Shown: positions 33,544-42,295 of the stretch, in pieces
Numbering within the stretch: position 1 is the stretch's first letter
How the letters are laid out: every line of letters starts with the position of its first letter
NCBI GenBank assembly: GCA_046727735.1
Contig: JBKPDF010000002.1
Location: 1-64,000 of the forward strand
Length of the DNA stretch: 64,000 bases
Direction of reading: 5' to 3'
From: AP-16 sp046727735
GTDB lineage: Bacteria; Pseudomonadota; Alphaproteobacteria; Rhizobiales; Xanthobacteraceae
Made by a program: the position numbers and the translations under genes
The notes under the pieces: model-generated
What the model was told of the DNA's origin: nothing
The model's database searches: none
The model's input: only the letters and a program-made list of their open reading frames with translations

Positions 33544-35589
33544 ATGAACATGCCCTTCACCGATGAGATCGTAGTGGCACGTCAGTCGCACGACCGGCCC
33601 CTGGTGCGCTTGGTCATCGTCGGCCATGTCGATCACGGCAAGTCGACGTTGATTGGGCGCCTGTTGCACGAGACAGGCAGCTTGCCGGAAGGCAAGCTCG
33701 AAACGCTAAGCGCGGCCAGCGATCGCCGCGGTGTGCCGTTCGAATGGTCGTTTCTGCTCGATTCTTTGCAGGCCGAGCGCGACCACGGCATCACGCTCGA
33801 TACCAGCCAGATCCGTCTTAGCACCGCCTCGCGCGACGTCGTACTGATTGACGCCCCCGGTCACGCCGAATTTGTGCGCAGCATGGTCACCGGTGCGGCG
33901 CAGGCCGATGGCGCCTTGCTGGTGATCGACGCATCGGAAGGTGTGCGCGACCAGACCCGTCGCCACGTGCATCTGCTGCATCTTCTGGGAATCTCGGAGG
34001 TGGCCGTCGTCGTCAACAAAATGGATCGCGTCGGCTTCAGCCAGAGCCGATTCATCGAGATCGAAGCGGGGATCGCAAACCAGTTGTCGAAGGCCGGCTT
34101 GTCGGCAATCGCGATCCTGCCGGTCGTGGCCCGCCACGGCGACGGCGTGGCACAGCGGACCCCAGCCATGGCCTGGCATAGGGGTCCAACGGTATTGCAA
34201 GTGCTGGATCGCTTTAGGCCCGCAAAGCCCCTCACCGATCTGCCGCTGCGCATCCCGGTGCAGGCGGTCTACAAGTTCGACGATCGGCGCATCGTGGCCG
34301 GGCGCATCGATAGCGGCCGGGTAGCGGTCGGCGACCAAATCACTCTTATGCCGCGCGGCGCAACGGCGCGCGTGCAGTCGATTGAGGAGTGGCCTGCACC
34401 CGCTGACTCGCGGTTGCCGCAAGCCGCGAGTGCCGGCCGCTCGATCGGTCTGACGTTGGATCCGCAGATTTTCGTCGAGCGCGGTGACCTCATCATGGCG
34501 CCGCAAGCGCTCGCCGCGGCGGTGACCCGGTTGCGCGCGCGGGTGTTCTGGTTGGACGAGGAGCCTTTGCGCGTCGGCACCACTCTCGGTGTGCGCGTCG
34601 GCACGGCCGAACGAGATGGCAAGGTCGCTCTGATCGAAAACATGGTCGATCCGGGCGAGCTTTCGCCGTGCGAGACGCGGGCGCTTGCGCGCAATTGTAT
34701 CGGCGAGATCGAGATTGTGTTGGCGCAGCCAATCGCAGCAGATGTCTATGCGCAAAATCCGCGAACCGGACGGCTGGTGCTCGACCTCGCTGGCAGAATC
34801 TCCGGAGGTGGTCTCATTCTATCGGTCGATGCCTGCCTCGGTCGCGTGCGTGGTCCAGGGCAAGACAGCACGGAGTTGGCCGCGGAGGCCGGGCGGCTCA
34901 ACAAACTTCTGGGCGCTCTGCCGCCGGCCGAACGGCTGGGTCGCTTTTGCCGCGAGGTCGCAGGTCGGTTGGTCTTCACCACGAGCTTTGGATTGGAGGA
35001 CCAGGCGATCCTTCACATGCTGTGCGGGCACGCGATCGATGTCGATGTCGTCACGCTCGATACCGGGCGGCTATTTGCCGAGACTTATGAGCTGTGGGTC
35101 GAAACCGAACGGCGCTATGGCCGGCGCATCCGGGCGATATACCCGCAGCATACGAACCTGGAAAATCTGGTAGAGCATTACGGTATCAACGGCTTCTACC
35201 GTTCCCGCGAGGCGCGGTCCGCCTGCTGTCAAGTCCGGAAAGTGGAGCCACTCAATCGCGCTCTGGCAGGGGCGTCGGCGTGGATCGTCGGTCTTCGCGC
35301 AGACCAGTCCGGCAACCGCCGAGCCACGGCGCTGATCGCTGTCGATGACCGCGGCCTGCTCAAGTTCAGTCCGTTGTTCGACTGGACGCGCGGACAAGTC
35401 CAGTCCTATGCCACCGCCCATCAGATTCCGATCAATCCGCTGCACGCCCGCGGCTTTGCTTCGATCGGCTGCGCACCATGCACGCGAGCCATCGCGCCGG
35501 GCGAATTGGAACGAGCCGGGCGCTGGTGGTGGGAGCAGGACGAGAAGAAGGAGTGTGGTCTCCACAATGCAAGGGTGCCGAACGCATGA
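33544..35589 (+). CDS. Fused ATP-sulfurylase GTPase and APS reductase (CysN-CysH)
   Basis: 681 residues from ATG 33544 (GTG 33514 would add ten). Residues about 20-430 are CysN: G1 GHVDHGKST (27-35), G3 DAPGHAEF, G4 NKMD, and elongation-factor-like beta domains with FVERGDLI. From about 470 the protein is CysH: RLVFTTSFGLEDQAILHML, VVTLDTGRLFAETYEL, Cys-Cys at 561/562 in CCQVRKVEPL, CAPC at 643/646, and the catalytic ECGLH (Cys671). The paired cysteines indicate a [4Fe-4S] APS reductase, not a PAPS reductase. No APS-kinase domain is present. The known large-subunit fusion is CysN-CysC; this one links activation directly to reduction. Confidence 0.92.
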   Translation: MNMPFTDEIVVARQSHDRPLVRLVIVGHVDHGKSTLIGRLLHETGSLPEGKLETLSAASDRRGVPFEWSFLLDSLQAERDHGITLDTSQIRLSTASRDVVLIDAPGHAEFVRSMVTGAAQADGALLVIDASEGVRDQTRRHVHLLHLLGISEVAVVVNKMDRVGFSQSRFIEIEAGIANQLSKAGLSAIAILPVVARHGDGVAQRTPAMAWHRGPTVLQVLDRFRPAKPLTDLPLRIPVQAVYKFDDRRIVAGRIDSGRVAVGDQITLMPRGATARVQSIEEWPAPADSRLPQAASAGRSIGLTLDPQIFVERGDLIMAPQALAAAVTRLRARVFWLDEEPLRVGTTLGVRVGTAERDGKVALIENMVDPGELSPCETRALARNCIGEIEIVLAQPIAADVYAQNPRTGRLVLDLAGRISGGGLILSVDACLGRVRGPGQDSTELAAEAGRLNKLLGALPPAERLGRFCREVAGRLVFTTSFGLEDQAILHMLCGHAIDVDVVTLDTGRLFAETYELWVETERRYGRRIRAIYPQHTNLENLVEHYGINGFYRSREARSACCQVRKVEPLNRALAGASAWIVGLRADQSGNRRATALIAVDDRGLLKFSPLFDWTRGQVQSYATAHQIPINPLHARGFASIGCAPCTRAIAPGELERAGRWWWEQDEKKECGLHNARVPNA

Positions 35590-35651
35590 CAGCTGGCGCG
35601 ACTTTCGCGATCTGCCGATGAGAGTTGCATTAACGTAGTCGGAGCGTGCTC

Positions 35652-36425
35652 ATGATCGATCCGCTATACGTTGCCTCCGGCTTTGGAGTCGGTTTTCTGG
35701 TCGGGATGACCGGCGTGGGTGGCGGCTCGCTGATGACGCCTCTACTAATTCTGCTGTTTGGCATTCATCCTGCGACGGCTGTCGGGACCGATCTGCTCTT
35801 TGCAGCATCCACCAAGACCGCGGGGACGGTCGTTCATGCTGCGGCACGCTCGATCGAGTGGGCTCTTGTCGCTCTGCTTGCGATGGGCAGCGTGCCGGCA
35901 ACGCTCGTCACCATCATCATTCTTTCGCAATTCGACCTGAAAAGCGCCTCGGCGCAGCATTTTATTACTTTGACGCTTGGTGCCGTATTGGTGGCAACCG
36001 CGACTTTTCTGATCGCAGGAAGAAATATTCGAGCCCGCTATGCCGATCACCTGTGCCGGCTCCATCCCCGCAAGACTGCCCTGTTCACAGTTTTATTGGG
36101 CTTGGTCATGGGTGTCCTTGTCACAACAACGTCAGTCGGAGCCGGCGCTATCGGCGTGACGGTCCTGTTGCTGCTCCATCCAGAGATGCCTGCCGGCCGC
36201 ATTGTAGGCTCCGATATCGCCCATGCGGTCCCCCTCACGCTGCTGGCTGGCGCCGGACATTGGTATTTGGGCTCGATCAACTGGGACCTCTTGTCGACCC
36301 TACTGATCGGATCGTTACCAGGCATCGTCATGGGAGGCTATATGGCGACCCGAACACATGATGCGGTGGTTCGCGTCGCCCTTGCGAGTGTTCTCGTCGT
36401 CGTTGGCGTGAGATTGCTTGGCTAA
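35652..36425 (+). CDS. TSUP-family (TauE/SafE) sulfite exporter-like permease
   Basis: 257 residues from ATG 35652 with about eight hydrophobic segments. The TSUP hallmark GVGFLVGMTGVGGGSLMTPLLI near the N-terminus is repeated in the second half as LLGLVMGVLVTTTSVGAGAIG, and PATAVGTDLLFAA is paired with RIVGSDIAHAVPLTLLAG, showing the two-fold repeat. Family members export sulfite or organosulfonates or import sulfate. The place 62 bases after the APS reductase gene suggests relief of sulfite overload or sulfate uptake; substrate is not proven. Confidence 0.87.
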   Translation: MIDPLYVASGFGVGFLVGMTGVGGGSLMTPLLILLFGIHPATAVGTDLLFAASTKTAGTVVHAAARSIEWALVALLAMGSVPATLVTIIILSQFDLKSASAQHFITLTLGAVLVATATFLIAGRNIRARYADHLCRLHPRKTALFTVLLGLVMGVLVTTTSVGAGAIGVTVLLLLHPEMPAGRIVGSDIAHAVPLTLLAGAGHWYLGSINWDLLSTLLIGSLPGIVMGGYMATRTHDAVVRVALASVLVVVGVRLLG

Positions 36426-36741
36426 CAGGCTCGGCCACCTGCTACACACAATGTCGCAATTGGGTCAAATCTCGCCATTTTCATAATGTGTGCGGCTAGT
36501 CCGCTCTGCCCCAATCTCACCTTGGCAGCGACATGACGGGCTCACCATCATCGCGGGCAAAATGAAAAGTGACGCGGGCGATCGCGTCCTGCGCGTCCGG
36601 CGGGAGGACGCGCGGCGCCTCCAGAGCTTGATCGAGAGGCTTGGTCATGAAAAGCATCTAGTTCTTGGATTGCACCGATGGCAGGGATCTTTGCGACGCA
36701 ACAGCCAAGAACTTGTTTTCGACGCCGCGCGGCAATTTCAT
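36426..36741. other. Gap between convergent genes; no feature supported
   Basis: The 316 bases between the permease and the NIPSNAP-like gene hold no open frame with family character on either strand. A short stretch around 36652-36760 reads FLDCTDGRDLCDATAKNLF on the plus strand but has an in-frame stop just before it and no start, so it may be a fragment of a lost gene. I do not recognise it. No terminator hairpin with a T-run is evident. Confidence 0.4.
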
Positions 36742-37104
36742 CTACGGCGCGACGGCAAATGGGACTTCCGCCCGCGAGGTCGGCGCCTGCGCATAGGGCA
36801 CGGCGACCAATACGCGATCCTCGATCTGGCCGACGAGCCTACCCGACTCCGCACTGGTGACGCGCTTGATCTCGTTCCATTCCGGATCGGCCATGAACCG
36901 ATCCCAGGCGCTGGTCTTTGCTTCGACATCCGGCCACTCCAGCAGGTAGACGAATTCGGTACGCGCCGGCGTTCTTGTCTCCCACATCGACAGAATGCGG
37001 AATCCGTAACTCTTCATGATTCGCATCGCATGATCCCTGAACCGGGCGTGGAATGCCGCTTTATTGCTCTCGAAGATTTCGTAGATCCGCAACTGATGGA
37101 TCAT
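36742..37104 (-). CDS. NIPSNAP-family protein
   Basis: 120 residues from ATG 37104: MIHQLRIYEIFESNKAAFHARFRDH, then MKSYGFRILSMWETRT, EFVYLLEWPDVEAKTSAWDRF and DPEWNEIKR. This is a dimeric alpha-beta barrel of the NIPSNAP family, small proteins of unclear, possibly catabolic or stress, function. It lies on the minus strand between murG and the inserted sulfur genes, with about 100 bases to murG. It is not a usual dcw member, so it probably belongs to the inserted block or to an adjoining insertion. Confidence 0.82.
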   Translation of the reverse strand: MIHQLRIYEIFESNKAAFHARFRDHAMRIMKSYGFRILSMWETRTPARTEFVYLLEWPDVEAKTSAWDRFMADPEWNEIKRVTSAESGRLVGQIEDRVLVAVPYAQAPTSRAEVPFAVAP

Positions 37105-37204
37105 GGTGACCTCCTCAAGCATGCGATCCGCCGCTAGCTTCTCGCGATCGCGGCGGCCGGGGATAATCGCGCCCCGCTCCACGAGTTCCGCGCTGCCTCG
37201 CGTG

Positions 37205-38350
37205 TCAGCCCTCAGACGCGCGATGGTCCGAGACGCCCGCCACGCGCAGCACCAGATCCGCGAGCTTTTCCGCGGCGTCGAGCGCGCCGACGGCGCGGGC
37301 TTTCGCCGCCATCGCGACGAGCCGCTGCGGATTTTCGGCAAGCCCGGCGATCTCGCGCGCGAGGTGCTCCGGCGTGAATTCGGCCTGCGGCAGCAGCAGG
37401 GCGCCGCCGGCCCCGCTCAGCACTCGGGCATTGGCGAGCTGATCCTGGTCGAGGGCATGCGGCAGCGGCACGAGAATCGCCGGCCGGCCGATCGCCGCGA
37501 GTTCGGCGACGGTCGAAGCGCCGGCCCGCGAGATCACGAGGTGCGCCGCTGCGATCCGCGCCGGCAGGTCCGCGAAAAAGCTTGCCGCCTCGGCCCGCAC
37601 GGATAGCCGCGCGTAATTTTCGCGCACGCGATCGATATCCTCTTCGCGCGCCTGCTGCACGATCGAGAGCCGCGCCCGGACGGCCGCGTCGAGCCGCTGG
37701 ACGGCTGTGGGCACCACATCGGCCATGATCCGCGCGCCCTGGCTGCCGCCGAACACGAGGAGATGCAGCGGACCGACCGGATCGAGCTCCGGATAGGGAT
37801 TCGCGGCAGCTTCGATCACGGCTTGCCGCACCGGATCCCCGGTCACGCTGGTTTTCCCAGCGGGCGGCGAAACCGGATCGACGACGCCGGGAAAGCCCGT
37901 CGCGATCGCGCGCACGCGCGGCGCGAGCAGGCGATTGGCGCGGCCCATCACCCCATTCTGCTCATGGATCAGCGTCGGAATGCGCAACAGCGCCGCAGCG
38001 AGCACCGGCGGAATCGTCGGATAGCCGCCGAAGCCGACAACGGCCGCGGGAGAAATGCGGCGCACCAGGATGCAGGATCGCAGCGTGCCCCAGCCCAGCA
38101 CCGCGGCGGTCCGCGCGATGCTGAATGGACCTCGCCCGCGCAGCGTGGCGCTCGGAACCACGTGCACCTTTCTTGCCGGAAATTGCCGCGCGAAGCGCGA
38201 GGCACGCGCGTCGGTCGCAAGCTCGACCGCGACCCCGCGCCTCGCGAGCGCGGCAGCAAGCGCTTCGGCCGGGAACAAATGGCCGGCGGTGCCGCCGGCG
38301 GCGAGCAGGACGGGGCGCTCGGCACCACCGCCGCTCGCCGGCGTGTCCAT
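37205..38350 (-). CDS. murG: UDP-GlcNAc:lipid I transferase MurG
   Basis: 381 residues; ATG 38350 overlaps the ftsW stop (TGATG). GT28 features are LLAAGGTAGHLFPAEALA at the N-terminus (glycine loop), VVGFGGYPTIPPVLAA, HEQNGVMGRANRLL, and LLVFGGSQGARIMADVV with HLVISRAGASTVAELAAIG in the UDP-GlcNAc-binding half. It adds GlcNAc to lipid I at the inner face of the membrane. Downstream, where murC normally follows, the sulfur-gene block is inserted. Confidence 0.96.
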   Translation of the reverse strand: MDTPASGGGAERPVLLAAGGTAGHLFPAEALAAALARRGVAVELATDARASRFARQFPARKVHVVPSATLRGRGPFSIARTAAVLGWGTLRSCILVRRISPAAVVGFGGYPTIPPVLAAALLRIPTLIHEQNGVMGRANRLLAPRVRAIATGFPGVVDPVSPPAGKTSVTGDPVRQAVIEAAANPYPELDPVGPLHLLVFGGSQGARIMADVVPTAVQRLDAAVRARLSIVQQAREEDIDRVRENYARLSVRAEAASFFADLPARIAAAHLVISRAGASTVAELAAIGRPAILVPLPHALDQDQLANARVLSGAGGALLLPQAEFTPEHLAREIAGLAENPQRLVAMAAKARAVGALDAAEKLADLVLRVAGVSDHRASEG

Positions 38351-39564
38351 CAGGCCGATCCCTCGGCGGCACCCGCGGCGCCGGCCACCCCCGAGACCCC
38401 GGCGATCGCTGCGGCTTGCGCAGGCGCCGCAACGCCGGCTTCGACCGGCGGCAGCATCGCCGCCGCGGGACGCTCGCGCGTGAGCGCCAGCAGCATCCCC
38501 ATGCCGTAGGCCAGCGAAATGAGCGAGGAACCACCGTAGGAGATGAACGGCAGCGTCATGCCCTTGGCGGGAATGAGATGCAGATTGACCGCCATGTTGA
38601 TTGCCGACTGCAGCCCGAACAGCATCGCGAGCCCCGCGCTCGCGAAGCGCACGAAGGCATCCTGCACGCGGAACGCGTGCAGGAGCGCGCGCACGACGAT
38701 GAAGGCGAACAACGCGAGCAGGATCAGGCACAGCACGATGCCGAACTCTTCGGCCGCGACCGCGAACACGAAATCGGCGTGACTGTCGGGCAGGATGCGC
38801 TTCACCGTACCCTCGCCCGGGCCGCGGCCGAGCCAGCCGCCCTTGGCGAAGGCTTCGAGCGCAGTGTCGACCTGGAACGTGTCGCCGGAGGAAGGATCGA
38901 GGAAGCGTTTAATCCGCTGCGCCACGTGCGGAACGGTGAAATACGCGGCGGCGAGCCCGACCGCGGCGGTCGCCGCCAGCCCCGCTACCCAGATCATGCG
39001 CATCCCGGCCATGAAGAACAGCGCACCCCAGACGAGGACGATCAGCATGCTCTGGCCGAAGTCGGGCTGCAGCACCAGCAGCGTCACGCTGAGCAGCAGC
39101 AGGGCGAGCGCCATGGTGTTGGCCGGCATTTCCGGACGGCGCGCGGATTCCGCGAACAGCCACGCGATCAGGATCACGAACGCCGGCTTGAGGAACTCGG
39201 ACGGCTGCACGTTGACGCCGAGCACGACGATCCACCGTCGCGCGCCCTTGACCTCGGCGCCGAACCAGAACGTGGCGACGACGAATGCCAGGCTGACGAC
39301 GAAGACGACGAGCGCCAGCCGGCGGATCTGGCGGGGGGTGAGCAGCGAAGCCCCGATCAACACCAGCAAGGCCGGCAGCAGGAACAGCACGTGGCGGTTG
39401 ACGAAATGAAACGGATCGAGCCCGAGTCGCGCCGCGACCGGCGGACTGGCGGCGAGCGACAGCACGATGCCGCCGAGCATCAGTGCCGCGAGCGCCGCGA
39501 GCAGCAATTTGTCGACCGTCCACCACCATCGGGCGAACAGGCCGCGCTCCGTGCGCGAGACCAT
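38350..39564 (-). CDS. ftsW: Septal peptidoglycan polymerase FtsW
   Basis: 404 residues from ATG 39564, overlapping the murD stop by one base. It is a SEDS protein with ten predicted membrane helices. Conserved runs are WIVVLGVNVQPSEFLKPAFVI, LLVLQPDFGQSMLIVLVWGALF with the catalytic-region Asp, and the C-terminal LHLIPAKGMTLPFISYGGSSLISL. It polymerises lipid II with FtsI at the septum. The C-terminal tail is Ala/Pro-rich and cytoplasmic. Confidence 0.96.
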   Translation of the reverse strand: MVSRTERGLFARWWWTVDKLLLAALAALMLGGIVLSLAASPPVAARLGLDPFHFVNRHVLFLLPALLVLIGASLLTPRQIRRLALVVFVVSLAFVVATFWFGAEVKGARRWIVVLGVNVQPSEFLKPAFVILIAWLFAESARRPEMPANTMALALLLLSVTLLVLQPDFGQSMLIVLVWGALFFMAGMRMIWVAGLAATAAVGLAAAYFTVPHVAQRIKRFLDPSSGDTFQVDTALEAFAKGGWLGRGPGEGTVKRILPDSHADFVFAVAAEEFGIVLCLILLALFAFIVVRALLHAFRVQDAFVRFASAGLAMLFGLQSAINMAVNLHLIPAKGMTLPFISYGGSSLISLAYGMGMLLALTRERPAAAMLPPVEAGVAAPAQAAAIAGVSGVAGAAGAAEGSA

Positions 39565-40985
39565 CAGGCGCTCTCCTCGACCGTCCCGACCGGCACGACG
39601 CCGTCGAGCTTGCGCACCAGATCGCGAAACGCCGTTCCGCGGACCTCGAAATTCGCGAATTGATCGAACGACGCGCAGGCCGGCGACAGCAGCACCACCG
39701 GCTCGGCACATCGCGATCGTTCCGCCTCACGCGCGGCGAGCGCGACGGCGCGGTCGAGCGTGCCGGCGGTTTCGTGGGCGACGCGGCCTTCGAGCGTCGC
39801 GGCAAATTCCTCAGCTGCCTCGCCGATCAGGTAGGCATTGCGGATTCGGGGAAAATATTGCGCGAGCGGCGCAATGCCGCCCGCCTTCGCCCGGCCGCCG
39901 GCGATCCAAAAGATGTCGGAGAAGCTCGCGAGCGCCCGCGCGGCGGCGTCCGCATTGGTGGCTTTGGAATCGTTGACGAACACCACGCGGTCCTTGCGGC
40001 CGACTTGCTCCATGCGATGCGCGAGGCCCGGGAAAGACCGCAAGCCGCGCTCGATCGCCCGCGGCGCGAGCCCGAGCGCGAGGGCGGCTGCGGTGGCGCA
40101 GGCGGCATTCTGGGCATTGTGCCGCCCGCGCAGCGATCCGATGCCGCCGATGCGGAGCACGGTCCGCGGCTCGCGTCCGGGCGCGGCTTCGAGAATCCGG
40201 TCCGCTTCGAGGTAAAATCCGCGCTCGAGCGGACCGAGCACCGAGACGGGAGTGACCCGCTTGCCGGCACGTTCGAGCTTCTTCGCGATGGTTTTCGACC
40301 ATTCATCGTCGACGCCGACGATCGCGGTGCCGTGCGCCGGCACGCCTTCGACGAGCCGCGCCTTGATCGCCGCATAGCGCTCGATCGTGCCGTGGCGGTC
40401 GAGATGATCCGGCGAGACGTTGAGCAGGATGCCGACGGAGGGATCGAGACTCGGCGCAAGCTCGATCTGATAGGACGAGCATTCGACCACATGCGCGCGG
40501 TCCGGTGCCGGCGGATCGAGCGAGAGCACCGCAACGCCGATATTGCCGCCGCGCTGCGCGGCCATGCCGGCCGTTTCGAGCACGTGGGCGATCAGCGCGG
40601 TCGTGGTCGATTTGCCGTTGGTGCCGGTCACGGCGACGAACGGCGCCCCGGGCACGACCGCACGGCGCTCGCGGCAATAGAGCTCGACATCGCCGATGAC
40701 CTCGACGCCCGCATTGCGCGCGAGCGCGACGCTCCAGTGGGGCGTCGGATGGGTCAACGGCACGCCGGGCGACAGCACGAGCGCGGCGATGCCACCCCAA
40801 TCGAGCTTGCGCAGATCCGCGGTCGCGACGCCGCGGGTTGCCGCCGCCGCGACCTTCGTCGCATCATCGTCGAACGCGATCGCCCGAGCGCCGCCGGCAC
40901 GCAACGCCGCGCAAGTCGCAAGCCCGGAGGTACCGAGCCCGAACACGGCGACGTTCTTGCCGGCGAGCGTCGTGACCGGGATCAC
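39564..40985 (-). CDS. murD: UDP-N-acetylmuramoylalanine--D-glutamate ligase
   Basis: 473 residues from GTG 40985, which begins the family N-terminus (V/M)IPVTTLAGKNVAVFGLGTSGLA. The P-loop is AVTGTNGKSTTTALIAHVL, with LNVSPDHLDRHGTIERYAAIKA and the C-terminal VVFVNDSKATNADAAARAL and SPACASFDQFANFEVRG. MurD adds D-Glu. A palindromic repeat of about 125 bases separates it from mraY upstream; the other junctions here are overlaps or a few bases. The in-frame sequence upstream of the GTG is repeat-adjacent and not conserved. Confidence 0.95.
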   Translation of the reverse strand: MIPVTTLAGKNVAVFGLGTSGLATCAALRAGGARAIAFDDDATKVAAAATRGVATADLRKLDWGGIAALVLSPGVPLTHPTPHWSVALARNAGVEVIGDVELYCRERRAVVPGAPFVAVTGTNGKSTTTALIAHVLETAGMAAQRGGNIGVAVLSLDPPAPDRAHVVECSSYQIELAPSLDPSVGILLNVSPDHLDRHGTIERYAAIKARLVEGVPAHGTAIVGVDDEWSKTIAKKLERAGKRVTPVSVLGPLERGFYLEADRILEAAPGREPRTVLRIGGIGSLRGRHNAQNAACATAAALALGLAPRAIERGLRSFPGLAHRMEQVGRKDRVVFVNDSKATNADAAARALASFSDIFWIAGGRAKAGGIAPLAQYFPRIRNAYLIGEAAEEFAATLEGRVAHETAGTLDRAVALAAREAERSRCAEPVVLLSPACASFDQFANFEVRGTAFRDLVRKLDGVVPVGTVEESA

Positions 40986-41029
40986 GTCGCCTCTCCGACT
41001 TCGGACCGCGCGCAAAACGCGCCGCAAAC

Positions 41030-41155
41030 GGCTCCCTCCCCCCTTGTGGGGGAGGGATGGGGAGGGGGGCCCTCGCAGCCGGGCTGCGCCGTACCCCCCT
41101 CCCGATCCGCGCGCACAGCGCGCGGATCGACCTCCCCCACAAGGGGGGAGGTGTC
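41030..41155. repeat. Composite palindromic repeat between mraY and murD (copy E)
   Basis: Outer arms CTCCC-CCCTTGTGGGGGAGG (41033-41052) and CCTCCCCCACAAGGGGGGAGG (41131-41151) are inverted copies that can pair. Inside are GGGGAGGGGGG / CCCCCCTCCC, GCAGCCGGGCTGC and the perfect CCGCGCGC-ACA-GCGCGCGG hairpin (about 41106-41125). The right arm is identical over 20 bases to one at 54411-54430 inside the oxoprolinase gene. It sits in an otherwise gap-free operon. Confidence 0.8.
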
Positions 41156-41204
41156 TGGAGCAAGCGGACCGGCCGTACTCAAATCGCAGCTCGGCATTTG
41201 GTCA

Positions 41205-42290
41205 TCACCGCAGCTTCAGCGTCGAGAGGCCGGCGAGCGCCAGCACCACCGAGACGATCCAGAATCGGATGACGATCTGCGGCTCGGTCCAGCCGAGCTG
41301 CTCGAAATGATGATGGATCGGCGCCATCTTGAACACGCGCTTGCCGGTGAGCTTGAACGATACGACCTGCACGATCACCGAGACGGCCTCGAGCACGAAC
41401 AGGCCGCCGATCACCGCGAGCACGATCTCGTGCTTGGTGGCGACCGCGACCGCGCCCAGCAGTCCGCCGAGCGCGAGCGAGCCGGTGTCGCCCATGAAGA
41501 TCGACGCGGGCGGCGCGTTGAACCACAGGAATCCCAGCCCCGCGCCGATCACCGCGCCGCACAGCACCGTGAGCTCGCCGGTGCCGGCGACATAGTGAAT
41601 CTGCAGATAGTCGGCGAACACCACGTTTCCGGAGAGGTACGAGATCATGCCGAAGCTCGCCGCCGCGATCATGACCGGCACGATGGCGAGGCCATCGAGC
41701 CCGTCGGTGAGATTCACCGCGTTGCCGGCCCCTACGATGATGAATGCGCTGAAGCCCAGGAAGAACCAGCCGAGATCGACCACGAACTCCTTGAAGAACG
41801 GAAACACCAGCGAGGTGGCGAACGGGGCGCGCCCGAGCACCGCGATGACGAGACACGCGGCGATCGCGATCGCGGCTTCGATCAGCAGCCGGGTTCGCGC
41901 CGAGAAGCCGTTGTGGCTCTGCCGGCTGACCTTGAGATAATCGTCGTAGAAGCCGACCAGCGCGAAGCCGAGCGTCACGCCGAGCACGGTCCACACATAG
42001 GGGTTGAGCGGATTGGCCCACAGCAGCGTGGAGACCACGAGGCCGGAGAGAATCATCAACCCGCCCATGGTCGGCGTGCCGATCTTGTTGACGAGATGCG
42101 AGGCGGGTCCGTCGGACCGAATGGGCTGGCCCTTGCCTTGCAGCAGGCGCAGCAGATTGATGATCGCGGGTCCGAACAGGAACACGAACACGAGCGCGGT
42201 CACGACCGCGCCGCCGGTGCGAAACGTGATGTAGCGAAAGACGTTCAGGACCGTGATCTTGTCGGAAAGTTCCGTCAAAAAATACAGCAT
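41205..42290 (-). CDS. mraY: Phospho-MurNAc-pentapeptide transferase MraY
   Basis: 361 residues from ATG 42290, ten predicted membrane helices. Conserved cytoplasmic motifs are PTMGGLMIL, FALVGFYDDYLKV with the paired Asp, GAGNAVNLTDGLDGLAIVP, FMGDTGSLALGGLLG, and the histidine motif KMAPIHHHFEQLGWTEPQIV. It transfers phospho-MurNAc-pentapeptide to undecaprenyl phosphate to make lipid I. It is five bases after murF. A longer upstream in-frame extension is the shadow of murF. Confidence 0.97.
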   Translation of the reverse strand: MLYFLTELSDKITVLNVFRYITFRTGGAVVTALVFVFLFGPAIINLLRLLQGKGQPIRSDGPASHLVNKIGTPTMGGLMILSGLVVSTLLWANPLNPYVWTVLGVTLGFALVGFYDDYLKVSRQSHNGFSARTRLLIEAAIAIAACLVIAVLGRAPFATSLVFPFFKEFVVDLGWFFLGFSAFIIVGAGNAVNLTDGLDGLAIVPVMIAAASFGMISYLSGNVVFADYLQIHYVAGTGELTVLCGAVIGAGLGFLWFNAPPASIFMGDTGSLALGGLLGAVAVATKHEIVLAVIGGLFVLEAVSVIVQVVSFKLTGKRVFKMAPIHHHFEQLGWTEPQIVIRFWIVSVVLALAGLSTLKLR

Positions 42291-42295
42291 GCGTG

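Noticed and set aside
36652..36760. Short plus-strand stretch FLDCTDGRDLCDATAKNLF
   Set aside because: It has no start, is preceded by a stop, and I do not recognise a family; treated as possible debris only.
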